Positions 55,088 through 62,960 of a stretch of DNA of 64,000 nucleotides are shown here, piece after piece. Below the pieces are notes generated by a model. The model did no database searches. It was not told where the DNA came from and saw only the letters and a list, made by a program, of their open reading frames with translations. Origin of the DNA: Fen-455 sp052148655. GTDB lineage: Bacteria > Actinomycetota > Acidimicrobiia > Acidimicrobiales > Bog-793. The stretch covers positions 6,821 to 70,820 of the forward strand of contig JBKQHU010000017.1 in assembly GCA_052148655.1 (NCBI GenBank), given 5' to 3'. Position numbers and translations under genes: made by a program. Each line of letters begins with the position of its first letter. Positions within the stretch are counted from its first letter, which is position 1.

Positions 55088-56665
55088 TCATCCGGACGCA
55101 CAGGCCCTCGGATCGTAGGAAGGAAGAGGTTGGATCGCTGGGCTCGGCGGGCCGAGAGTGCTCGCCGAGGTCAGCTCGACCTTCGCTGACATCAGCTCCA
55201 CCGCGGTGGTCGCGGTCGGATCCACAGCGGCTGCCGTCGTGCCCTGCGCGGAACCGTGGTTGTCCTGCACGGAATAGTCCGAGCCCGTGACCACGGTGAC
55301 ATCTGCGCCGGCGTCGGTCGGTCCCTCGGCCATGGCGACGATTCCCTGGAGATCCTCGACGACCCGATCGGCATCGAGCAAGTGTCCCTTCGCGTAGTAG
55401 ACGACCGTCTCCGAAATCGGGCCGACCGATGTAGCACTTCCGGTGCCCACGACGTGGAACCCGAGCGATGTGAGCTGATCGGCGGTGGTCGTGGCCTGAC
55501 CTGCGATTCCTGACCCGTTCTTCACAGAGACCGTGAACGAGGCGGGCGCGACCGCCGAGCCCGGTGGAGTCTTCAACCCGAGGAATTCGTCGATCGCCTG
55601 CTGGTCCTGCGGGTAGGTCGGCAGCACGACCGACCCATTATCGTAGCCCTGGTACATGTAGTCCGCGAAGTTCTCTATGTTCGGCATCGTCAGCTCGGGA
55701 ACTGTGACGATATTGGTTGAACGGAAGGCCCTCAGGAGATCGACCATGTCGCCAAGCGACAAGCTCGAGTCGATCTCGAGGTCCGGGGCGACAGCACCGA
55801 GAAGCGAGTCGTCGGTAAGCGGGTTCGAAAGGCCGTGGCTCGCAACTGCGGTGGCCAGCACACGAAGGAACTCGTGCACCCGGATGATGCGCCCGAGGTC
55901 GCCGCTGCCATCGTCCATCCACTGACCATCTTTGAAATACCAGTAGTTGCGCGCCCTGACCAAGGCGAGAGCGTCGAAACCGTTCAGGTACACGCAACCA
56001 GTCCTTCGGATGTGGAGCCCGCTGCTGTCGTCGCGAACCCGGTAGGGGAAGTACATCTTGATCCCGGCGAGGGCGTTCACGATGTTTTGGAAGCTGTCGA
56101 AGTTGAGTTCGACAAAGTGGTTTATCGGGATCCCGAAGTTCTGCTCGATGGCGGCGACGAGCTGGCCGGGACCATCAGCGAGGGCGGCATCGATCTTGAA
56201 GAACTGCCCGGGGCGGACGTTGTTCATGACGAGGTCTCGGGGGATGGAAAGGATGGACACGGAGTGAGCCCGCTGGTCGGCACGCAATAGCAAGATCACG
56301 TCCGAGTTGACGCCGGTAATACCCTGCGCGCAACTCCCGAAGGCGGAAGTCTGTTTGTTGTTCAGCACACACCGCGATGTCGAGCCGATGAGGAGGAACG
56401 TCTGGGTGCCGACATCAGGACCCGAGGTCGCCTGCGGGGTGAGCTGAGGCACCGTCACCTTGTGGACCTGGTGGAGCCGGAACGCCACGAAGGCGATCTC
56501 GGCCCCGGCAAGAGCGACGACGACCACCAGGAGTGCCACCGATATCCTGAGGAGATTGCGGAGCCAACGCGGTCGGCGCGACTTGCTTGCACGGCGACCG
56601 AACCGCCGTCTAGTGGAGGACAGGTCAGGGCCCGGCAACCCGGCGCCAGCTGGAACATCGGACAT
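55088..56665 (-). CDS. LytR-CpsA-Psr (LCP) family cell-wall ligase
   Basis: 525 residues from ATG 56665; a TTG at 56668 is directly upstream, but a -10 box 7 bases ahead of the ATG favours the latter. A basic cytosolic tail (RRFGRRASKSRRPRW) precedes one TM helix (about 42-62). The LCP domain (about 85-310) has SILSIPRDLVMN and GIPINHFVELNFDSFQNIVNALAG with conserved Arg and Asp residues that bind pyrophosphate, and LALVRARNYW. A LytR_C domain (about 378-470, SFTVSVKNGSGIAGQA) follows. LCP enzymes attach polyprenyl-linked glycans to peptidoglycan. It is divergent from a two-component system. Confidence 0.92.
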   Translation of the reverse strand: MSDVPAGAGLPGPDLSSTRRRFGRRASKSRRPRWLRNLLRISVALLVVVVALAGAEIAFVAFRLHQVHKVTVPQLTPQATSGPDVGTQTFLLIGSTSRCVLNNKQTSAFGSCAQGITGVNSDVILLLRADQRAHSVSILSIPRDLVMNNVRPGQFFKIDAALADGPGQLVAAIEQNFGIPINHFVELNFDSFQNIVNALAGIKMYFPYRVRDDSSGLHIRRTGCVYLNGFDALALVRARNYWYFKDGQWMDDGSGDLGRIIRVHEFLRVLATAVASHGLSNPLTDDSLLGAVAPDLEIDSSLSLGDMVDLLRAFRSTNIVTVPELTMPNIENFADYMYQGYDNGSVVLPTYPQDQQAIDEFLGLKTPPGSAVAPASFTVSVKNGSGIAGQATTTADQLTSLGFHVVGTGSATSVGPISETVVYYAKGHLLDADRVVEDLQGIVAMAEGPTDAGADVTVVTGSDYSVQDNHGSAQGTTAAAVDPTATTAVELMSAKVELTSASTLGPPSPAIQPLPSYDPRACASG

Positions 56666-56672
56666 CAAGGGC

Positions 56673-56678
56673 AGATTA
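56673..56678 (-). promoter_or_regulatory. Probable -10 box (TAATCT) of the LCP gene
   Basis: On the minus strand TAATCT is followed by 7 bases and then the ATG at 56665. No Shine-Dalgarno is present, which suggests a leaderless transcript. Confidence 0.45.
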
Positions 56679-56826
56679 CGGACGCTCCCTTAAGATTTCG
56701 TGAAGCCGGAAGCCAGTCGTTCGGCTTTGCTCGGCCGGCCTTGTCACGAGCCGGGACGCAACGCTGCGGCGGGTCCAGTTTCTCGACTATCCAGAGCCGA
56801 GCTCCTGTCAGATATAACGGAGCGTC

Positions 56827-57495
56827 ATGAGGATCCTCCTGGCCGAGGACGACGAAGCTCTCCGATCCGTGCTGGAACGGGGACTGAAGAAAGCCGGCTA
56901 CGTCGTCGATGGCGTCGCCGACGGATCGGACGCGCTCGCCTACCTCCGGTCCTATGAGTACGAGGTCGCCATCCTCGACTGGCGCATGCCGGTCGTGAGC
57001 GGGATCGATGTCCTTCGGTCCCTACGCCGTTCTGGCGTCCGTGTACCGGTCCTGATGCTCACGGCCCGTGATATGCCCGCCGATCGGGTGCTCGGCCTCG
57101 ACGAAGGCGCCGATGACTACATGGTGAAGCCGTTTGACTTCCCCGAGCTTCTTGCACGACTGCGGGCACTGCAGCGCAGACCTTCGGACGCGCACCCACC
57201 TCAGTTGTCGGTGGGAGACCTTGTCTACGAACCGGCCACGCGAACCATTAAGGCATCAGGGAACGTGGTCGGCCTCACACAGATCGAACTCGGCATCCTC
57301 GAGCTCCTGCTGCAACGCTCTCCTGGCGTCGTGTCCAGGCGCTCGATAGCCCTACAGGTTTGGCAGTACGAGGCGGACGCGGTTGGCTCCAACACGATCG
57401 ACGTCCACGTTGCCCACCTCCGGTCGAAGCTCTCCGGCGCCCGGGTGCGAATTGATACCAACCGCGGCGTCGGCTATCGCCTCGTGCCCGCATGA
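56827..57495 (+). CDS. OmpR-family response regulator
   Basis: 222 residues. The receiver domain has the acidic pair (LLAEDDEAL), phosphorylation site Asp51 (AILDWRMPV), Thr in MLTAR and Lys101 (VKPFDFPEL). The C-terminal winged helix (about 128-222) includes LTQIELGILELLLQ and NTIDVHVAHLRSKL, the DNA-recognition helix of the OmpR/PhoB class. GGAG lies 5 bases before the ATG. The stop overlaps the kinase start (ATGA). It probably regulates itself and perhaps the divergent LCP gene. Confidence 0.94.
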   Translation: MRILLAEDDEALRSVLERGLKKAGYVVDGVADGSDALAYLRSYEYEVAILDWRMPVVSGIDVLRSLRRSGVRVPVLMLTARDMPADRVLGLDEGADDYMVKPFDFPELLARLRALQRRPSDAHPPQLSVGDLVYEPATRTIKASGNVVGLTQIELGILELLLQRSPGVVSRRSIALQVWQYEADAVGSNTIDVHVAHLRSKLSGARVRIDTNRGVGYRLVPA

Positions 57496-58742
57496 GGCTA
57501 CGACGACGAGCGGCCGTCAATGACCATCTCGCGCCCTCACTCAAGGTGGCCTTGGCGGCCACGTTGATCGTGATCGTCGTGTACGCGGGAGCGGTCGCGA
57601 TTCTCGATGTCTTGGTGGCACACCGCCTCGTTGCCCAGGTCGATCGCCAGCTGAACAGTCGCCTTGCGGCGGCCCGGCACCGGTCACCCGCGCTTGCCAC
57701 CGAGGAGCCTGACTCGCCGGGAGGCGGCATCCAATACGGGCTCGGAATCTACGGCGAGCCGATCTACGTCTGGGAAATTCGCCCTGAGAGTCGCTTCGCC
57801 CAGAAAGACGCCGCGTCGCCACCGTTGCCGCCATTGTCCTGGCCCAGTGCGCGTGCCGGATCGATCACCAGGAACATCGCGGGTACCGACTACCGCCTCT
57901 TGTCGGTTCGCTACAGGGGCGGCCTCCTTGTTGCCGGTGAGAGCCTGACCGAGCTGGCCCACGTCGAAAGCGTCCTCGTCAATTCGGAACTCGTCGCCGC
58001 GCCAGTGCTTCTCCTCGCGATCTTCTTGGCGTCGCTGCTCATCGGCCTCCGTTCGGCAAAGCCCATCGAGCTTGCTCATCGCCGTCAGCTGGAGTTCACG
58101 GCCGACGCCTCCCACGAGTTGCGGACACCCTTGAGTGTGATCGAAGCCGAGTTGTCACTGGCTCAGAGTTTCGAGGGCGATCCGGAGCCTTCGACGATGG
58201 ACCGAATAGCGCGGGAAAGCGAGCGTTTGAAGCGGATCGTCGAGGACATGTTGTGGTTGGCCCGCTTTGACGCCGCCCCGCCACCCCCCGCTTCAGGTGC
58301 GACTGATGTCGCAAGAATCGCTGAGGAATGTATCGAGCGCTTCCAGGCTCTCGCCGTTAAGGGATCACTGGATCTGCAGCTGGAACGGGCTGGAACGAGT
58401 CCCGCCATGATCACCGCACCGACAGAGTGGATCGACCGTCTCGCGGCCGTGCTCGTGGACAACGCCTGCAAGTACGCGGGCGAGGGCGGCTCGGTGCGCA
58501 TCGAAGTAGGTCGGATCGGTCCCCGGGTCGTGTTCGCGGTCGAAGACACCGGTCCCGGCATTCCGCTCGCGGAACGTGAGCGCTTGTTCGATCGGTTCCG
58601 GCGCGGCGCCAATCAGGCTGGTGGTCACGGGCTGGGACTCGCGATCGCCGATTCAGTTGTTCGCTCCACCGGAGGCCGATGGCGAGTTGAGACGAGTACC
58701 AGATTCGGCGGACTTCGCATGGAGGTTTCCTGGCCGGGCTAG
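57492..58742 (+). CDS. Sensor histidine kinase, partner of the OmpR-type regulator
   Basis: 416 residues. TM1 is about 18-42 and TM2 about 167-187, enclosing an extracytoplasmic sensor of about 125 residues (IYGEPIYVWEI, GTDYRLLSVR). The H-box DASHELRTPLS carries His208, followed by the catalytic domain with N-box VLVDNACKYAG, GPGIPLAERERLFDRF and GGHGLGLAI. Only about 20 residues separate TM2 from the H-box, so a HAMP linker is missing. The gene is coupled to the regulator by ATGA. Confidence 0.93.
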   Translation: MRLRRRAAVNDHLAPSLKVALAATLIVIVVYAGAVAILDVLVAHRLVAQVDRQLNSRLAAARHRSPALATEEPDSPGGGIQYGLGIYGEPIYVWEIRPESRFAQKDAASPPLPPLSWPSARAGSITRNIAGTDYRLLSVRYRGGLLVAGESLTELAHVESVLVNSELVAAPVLLLAIFLASLLIGLRSAKPIELAHRRQLEFTADASHELRTPLSVIEAELSLAQSFEGDPEPSTMDRIARESERLKRIVEDMLWLARFDAAPPPPASGATDVARIAEECIERFQALAVKGSLDLQLERAGTSPAMITAPTEWIDRLAAVLVDNACKYAGEGGSVRIEVGRIGPRVVFAVEDTGPGIPLAERERLFDRFRRGANQAGGHGLGLAIADSVVRSTGGRWRVETSTRFGGLRMEVSWPG

Positions 58743-59228
58743 CATGATCCAAAAGCGCTGGTCGTCGTTTCCGGGCGGCGGTCCCTCGTGAATACTCCTG
58801 CCCAAGCCACCTCCGCAAGCCTGGCCGCGTCGGCACATGCGCCGTGCGATTCCCCGCCGAACTCCGTAGGGGACGCCGGCTACCAACCGGCTACCTCGGC
58901 ACTCTCGGCGATCTGCAAGACCGTGAGGCGACAGGGAACCGGGCAGCCGAAGCGGCGGCCGAAGCATAAGGCCAGAAATCCCCAGACTCTCTGATGATCT
59001 CAAGTGAGCGCCACAACAGCGCCAGCACTGTCTGGTCCGTACGCCGCGCCCTGGCGAGGGCCTGTGCTCACCGTCGCTTCCGTCGACGATTCCTGCCGTG
59101 AGCGGCTATGGCGGCGCTGAAAACGGATTGGGCTGCACCCGACACCGGTCTTGAGCTGAGTCCCAGTCCATGCAGGCGAACCACCAACCACCCTGCCCCG
59201 ATTCCTGGTTCGGTGTGATCATTGCCCG
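58743..59228. other. Intergenic region without supported gene
   Basis: About 485 bases with only short, unconvincing open frames. No RNA gene or repeat is seen. Confidence 0.5.
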
Positions 59229-59804
59229 ATGAGAGACGAGGTCTATTACAAGGAGCGCCTTGCCGCTGAGCGGCTACAGCAGTGCTATCAGCTGGCGACG
59301 CCACGGGTGAAGCAGTACCTTCGCGCTGAAGTCGAGTTCGTGGTGGCGAGGTTGCGCCGTGATGACATCGTACCGGACCTCGGCTGCGGCTATGGGCGGA
59401 CGACGCCTGCGTTCGCCCGCTTCGCGCGTTTGACCGTCGGCACGGACAATTCTCTGGCCAGCCTTCGACTGGCCCGACTGCAACTTGGTGACGCTAACAA
59501 CCGCCGCCTTGTGTGCGCCGACGCGAGGCGCCTCGCGTTCGCGTCCGCGTCCTTCGACCGCGTCGTCCGCATCCAGAACGGGATCTCTGCTTTCCACGTC
59601 GACCGGCGCGTGCTGGTCCGGGACGTCGTCCTCGGAGAGATTGACCGGACCGCCACTCGCGATGGGGTAATCGTGTGCAAGGACGGCTTCACTGCGGGGA
59701 CCGTGCACGAGGACGAGTTCCGCACCCTTGTCGCCCACCTCGACGTGGAGCTCCAGTCCTTTGAAGTCGACAACTCCAGCGTCTTCTTCTTGCTACGCGT
59801 GTGA
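59229..59804 (+). CDS. Class I SAM-dependent methyltransferase
   Basis: 191 residues. Motif I is PDLGCGYGRTTPAFARF, followed by the acidic strand VGTDNSLASLRLARLQ and VCADARRLAFASASFDRVV, the usual order of a class I fold. The short length leaves a C-terminal part with no substrate domain recognisable. The methyl acceptor is unknown. No Shine-Dalgarno is clear. Confidence 0.8.
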   Translation: MRDEVYYKERLAAERLQQCYQLATPRVKQYLRAEVEFVVARLRRDDIVPDLGCGYGRTTPAFARFARLTVGTDNSLASLRLARLQLGDANNRRLVCADARRLAFASASFDRVVRIQNGISAFHVDRRVLVRDVVLGEIDRTATRDGVIVCKDGFTAGTVHEDEFRTLVAHLDVELQSFEVDNSSVFFLLRV

Positions 59805-59881
59805 CGCCCCATGGAGCGATGCCGCGCCCGCCGAGGGGATCAGCCGGGCTTCGCCCCTGCCCACCTCCTTGGCAGGCGCGA

Positions 59882-59887
59882 TACGCT
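59882..59887 (+). promoter_or_regulatory. Probable -10 box (TACGCT) ahead of a small ORF
   Basis: TACGCT is followed by 7 bases and the ATG at 59895, the same geometry as the other leaderless candidates in the window. Confidence 0.4.
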
Positions 59888-59894
59888 ACCCACC

Positions 59895-59996
59895 ATGAGC
59901 CGTCATTCTTGGACCAAAATAGGGCGCCTAGCCCGCCTTTATTTCAATATAAACGTGACTTTGGAAAGAGCTATTGAGGTGCTCCCTGATGCCTAA
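59895..59996 (+). CDS. 33-codon small ORF overlapping the amidohydrolase start
   Basis: ATG 59895 opens 33 codons to TAA 59994-59996, overlapping the amidohydrolase ATG at 59989 by eight bases. The product (MSRHSWTKIGRLARLYFNIN, then a short acidic tail) is basic and slightly amphipathic, and its codons are markedly AT-richer than nearby genes. A -10 box lies 7 bases upstream. It may be a leader peptide or a fragment of transferred DNA. Confidence 0.35.
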   Translation: MSRHSWTKIGRLARLYFNINVTLERAIEVLPDA

Positions 59997-60879
59997 GCCA
60001 ATACTAGTTGACTCCCACGTCCACCTGTATTCTGCGGACGAGGACAGGTACAGACCGAGTGCCGGATGCCTTCGACCTCCAAGTGGCACTGGGTCTCTAG
60101 AACGCCTGCGCCACCTTTGCCGTAAGACTGGAGTCTCACGAGTATGTGCGATTCAGACGGCGACTTTCTACGGCTTTGACAACCGCTATGTATGCGATGT
60201 CAGCAAGGCGAACCCCGACTGGATCGCGGGTATTTGCATGATTGACCCCGAGAACCCCGACGGTCCCCAGCTGTTGAAGGAACTTGTTCTCGAACATGGG
60301 GTACGCGGCCTGAGAAGCCGACCATCGGCCGACGGACAATTGGACCGTGCCTCGGTCAGACGACTTTGGGCTGCCGCGGCAGACCTGGGTATCGTTGTGA
60401 ACATCTTGGCAAGCCGGGAGAACGCGGATGGCGTGGATAATCTGTTGCGGGAGTTTCCGACAGTACCAGCCGTGCTCGAGCATTCGCTTTGTCTGAACTT
60501 AAGCACAGATCGCGTTGCGACCCTTAGAGAACTAGCCAGGTTGAGCAGACATGAAAATGTAAATGTCGAGCTGTGTGACTTGCCTGTGCTGAGTTGTGAG
60601 CGCTATCCATTTCCTGATATGCACAACACATATCTGAAGATAATCGATATGTATGGTCCAGAGCGATCCTTATGGGGAAGCTGCTTTCCACTCGAATTGT
60701 GGATGCCAGAGATCACGTATGGCGAACATCAGAGAATTTTTCAACAGGAGATCGCAATAGACGCGCAGGCACGCGCGGCGATCCTTGGCGAAACGGCCAA
60801 CCGCCTGTGGTTCCGAGGGATCAAAGAGCAGAGCAGTGGTATCGGCCAGGAAGATGGTGACGTTAGCCGAAGTGATTGA
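59989..60879 (+). CDS. Amidohydrolase-family (PF04909) TIM-barrel protein
   Basis: 296 residues from ATG 59989, with GAGGTG about 7 bases upstream. The metal motif is VDSHVHLYS (HxH), followed by AIQTATFYGFDNRY, GVRGLRSRPSADG and a His-bearing LEHSLCLNLS. In place of the usual GSDxP motif near the end it has WGSCFPLELW, so a conserved Asp is Cys. The gene is visibly less GC-rich than its surroundings (for example around 60540-60740), a sign of recent transfer. PF04909 enzymes hydrolyse lactones or decarboxylate; the substrate here is unknown and the Cys substitution could alter activity. Confidence 0.8.
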   Translation: MPKPILVDSHVHLYSADEDRYRPSAGCLRPPSGTGSLERLRHLCRKTGVSRVCAIQTATFYGFDNRYVCDVSKANPDWIAGICMIDPENPDGPQLLKELVLEHGVRGLRSRPSADGQLDRASVRRLWAAAADLGIVVNILASRENADGVDNLLREFPTVPAVLEHSLCLNLSTDRVATLRELARLSRHENVNVELCDLPVLSCERYPFPDMHNTYLKIIDMYGPERSLWGSCFPLELWMPEITYGEHQRIFQQEIAIDAQARAAILGETANRLWFRGIKEQSSGIGQEDGDVSRSD

Positions 60880-61104
60880 CTTGCATTCTTGGAGCCCGGC
60901 GGCGCTGTGATCGGCGCGCTCGAGCAGAGGAGGTTCGTGGCGGCGATGGGACAAGTCCGATGATCTGGCCCCTCCGTCCGGTCTCGACCTGAGATGTCAC
61001 TGGCGCGTTCGACCACCGACCGCACCGCGGACAGGTGGCTCAGTCGGTATGAGCGTCCACCTGAAAGCGGAGGGTCGCCAGATCGACCCTCTCCTGCCCA
61101 CGCG

Positions 61105-61938
61105 TCAGCCGAAGCGGCCGTGCACGTAGTCCGCGGTGCGCTCGTCCCGGGGGCTGTTGAAGATCTGCTGGGTCGGCCCCTGCTCCACGATGACGCCGGG
61201 CGTCCCCTGTGCGGCGAGGAAGAACGCGCAGTGATGCGAGACGCGGGCAGCCTGCTGCATGTTGTGAGTCACGATGACGATGGTCACCTCGGAGACAAGT
61301 TCGGCGATGGTCTCCTCGATCCGGTTCGTGGACGTGGGATCAAGCGCCGAGCACGGTTCGTCCATCAAGAGCACCCGCGGTCGGATCGCCAACGAGCGGG
61401 CGATGCACAGCCGCTGCTGCTGACCGCCGGACAGCGCTCCGCCGGCTTGCCGCAGCCGGTCCCTCACCTCGGCCCACAGCCCCGCTTTCACCAAGCACTC
61501 CTCAACCAGCTGGTCTTTGGCCGCCGTGCTGAACTTGGTGCCGGTGAGTCGCAGCCCGGCGACCACGTTGTCGTAGATGGACATGGCGGGGAACGGGTTC
61601 GGCTTCTGGAACACCATGCCGATCTTCCGGCGCGCCTCGGTCACCCGGCGCTCGGGTGCGTACACGTCTTCGCCGTCGAGCAGGACCTCGCCGGCCAGGC
61701 TCGCGCCCGGTATCAGCTCGTGCATCCGATTGAGGATCCGCAGGAAGGTGGACTTGCCGCAACCGGACGGTCCGATTAACGACGTCACCCGGCCGGCCGC
61801 CATCGTGAGCGAGACGCGCTCGAGGACCTTGTGCTCACGGAACCAAGCCGAGACGGCCCGTGCTTCGAGCATCGAGGTCGCACCGGTGCCAACCATTTCC
61901 GGCGCGGGCGCGACCTGCAGGTCTGCGATATTGCTCAT
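61105..61938 (-). CDS. pstB: Phosphate ABC transporter ATP-binding protein
   Basis: 277 residues from ATG 61938 with GAGGGG just upstream; a GTG at 61950 overlaps the preceding stop (GTGA) and is the alternative. Walker A GPSGCGKST, the PstB-specific NRMHELIPGASLAGEVLLDG and KIGMVFQKPNPFPAMSIYDN, signature LSGGQQQRLCIARS and Walker B VLLMDEPCSALD are all present. It should energise phosphate uptake, but no pstS, pstC or pstA lies in the window. It is instead downstream of an inactive sortase-like gene and an Ig-repeat surface protein. The missing subunits could lie beyond the right edge. Confidence 0.9.
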   Translation of the reverse strand: MSNIADLQVAPAPEMVGTGATSMLEARAVSAWFREHKVLERVSLTMAAGRVTSLIGPSGCGKSTFLRILNRMHELIPGASLAGEVLLDGEDVYAPERRVTEARRKIGMVFQKPNPFPAMSIYDNVVAGLRLTGTKFSTAAKDQLVEECLVKAGLWAEVRDRLRQAGGALSGGQQQRLCIARSLAIRPRVLLMDEPCSALDPTSTNRIEETIAELVSEVTIVIVTHNMQQAARVSHHCAFFLAAQGTPGVIVEQGPTQQIFNSPRDERTADYVHGRFG

Positions 61939-61946
61939 TTCACCCC

Positions 61947-62960
61947 TCACGTCAGGTTGGGCAGCAGCCGGGCTGCTTCATTCCCCAGCTCCAGCCCGAT
62001 CACGAGAATCACCGGAACGGCCGCCACCCACAGTTGCGGGCCGGCCCACCTCTTGCGCAACCAGGTGATCAGGAGGGCCGCCAACAGCAGCAGTGCGCCC
62101 CATAGCAACACGAAGTCCCAGGCCGAGTTGTCCGTCGCCAGGAGCTTCTCAGTTGGCGCCAACTTGGCCGCCGGCACGACCGGGCCAACCGGCCGACCGG
62201 CCGACACCGTATCGGCGTCCACCCACAGCGCTGTCGAAGGCTGCCAGAGCGATCCCCGGGCGGTGACCAAGACGAGCCGGCCGCGGCCGGCTGCCGGCCC
62301 GGCCGGTACCCGGTCGCCCGCCAGGCGCACGTCGACGACTCGGAACTGGGTCGTGCCCTGGCCAGTGGTGACGGAGATCATGTCCCTCGGCCGTAACTGG
62401 CCGAGACCACCGAACGGGCCGCCGAACGTCCATCTCCGGCCGAAGACCACACTGGTTCCGACCTGCCCGGGAAGGACCGTGTCCCGCTCCAGCCCGGGGC
62501 CCTCGATCAACACCCCGGGCGTCGTCCCGTCGCGGACGAGAGCGTGCACGTGCAACGCCGGAATTGAAAGCAGCGCCATCGGCGCCCCTACCACGACCGG
62601 CCGGTCGTCGTAGTCGAGCTGTCCGACCGGTGCCTCGGCGAGAGCCAGCTGCGACCGGAACTCGGCATACCCGTCCGTCTGCGCCCGCCGGAAGTACAGA
62701 CCGCCCACCACGGTGATGCAGAGCACGAACCCGAGCGCCAGCCCCAACAGGATCAGCAGCGACTTGCCGACGAGTGCCAACGAAGTGCTTCGTCGCCCAT
62801 CGCGGGTGAAAGCCTGCTCGTCGGGTACCGATGGCGCGGGCGGGACCGACGGGTCCGCGTTTGTCTGCCAGCCGTCCCGGTCCGCCACCGCCGCCTCCGG
62901 ACCAGGCCGGTCGATGAGCGGTGCCTGAGCGGCGCCCTCGGTACCCTGGCTGGCGGTCAT
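61947..62960 (-). CDS. Sortase-like membrane protein without catalytic His and Cys
   Basis: 337 residues from ATG 62960, overlapping the previous stop (ATGA). One helix at about 45-67 is followed by a sortase-type beta barrel: LSIPALHVHALVRDGTTPG, EGPGLERDTVLPGQVGTSVV, then GRRWTFGGPFGGLGQLRPRD and GQGTTQFRVVDVR. Sortases have a catalytic His where this has FGRR, and Cys in a TLVTC-like strand where this has LVLVTARG. Both catalytic residues are absent. Two more helices follow at the C-terminus (about 283-303 and 313-330). It is likely a pseudoenzyme, perhaps a structural partner of the coupled surface protein and PstB. Confidence 0.8.
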   Translation of the reverse strand: MTASQGTEGAAQAPLIDRPGPEAAVADRDGWQTNADPSVPPAPSVPDEQAFTRDGRRSTSLALVGKSLLILLGLALGFVLCITVVGGLYFRRAQTDGYAEFRSQLALAEAPVGQLDYDDRPVVVGAPMALLSIPALHVHALVRDGTTPGVLIEGPGLERDTVLPGQVGTSVVFGRRWTFGGPFGGLGQLRPRDMISVTTGQGTTQFRVVDVRLAGDRVPAGPAAGRGRLVLVTARGSLWQPSTALWVDADTVSAGRPVGPVVPAAKLAPTEKLLATDNSAWDFVLLWGALLLLAALLITWLRKRWAGPQLWVAAVPVILVIGLELGNEAARLLPNLT

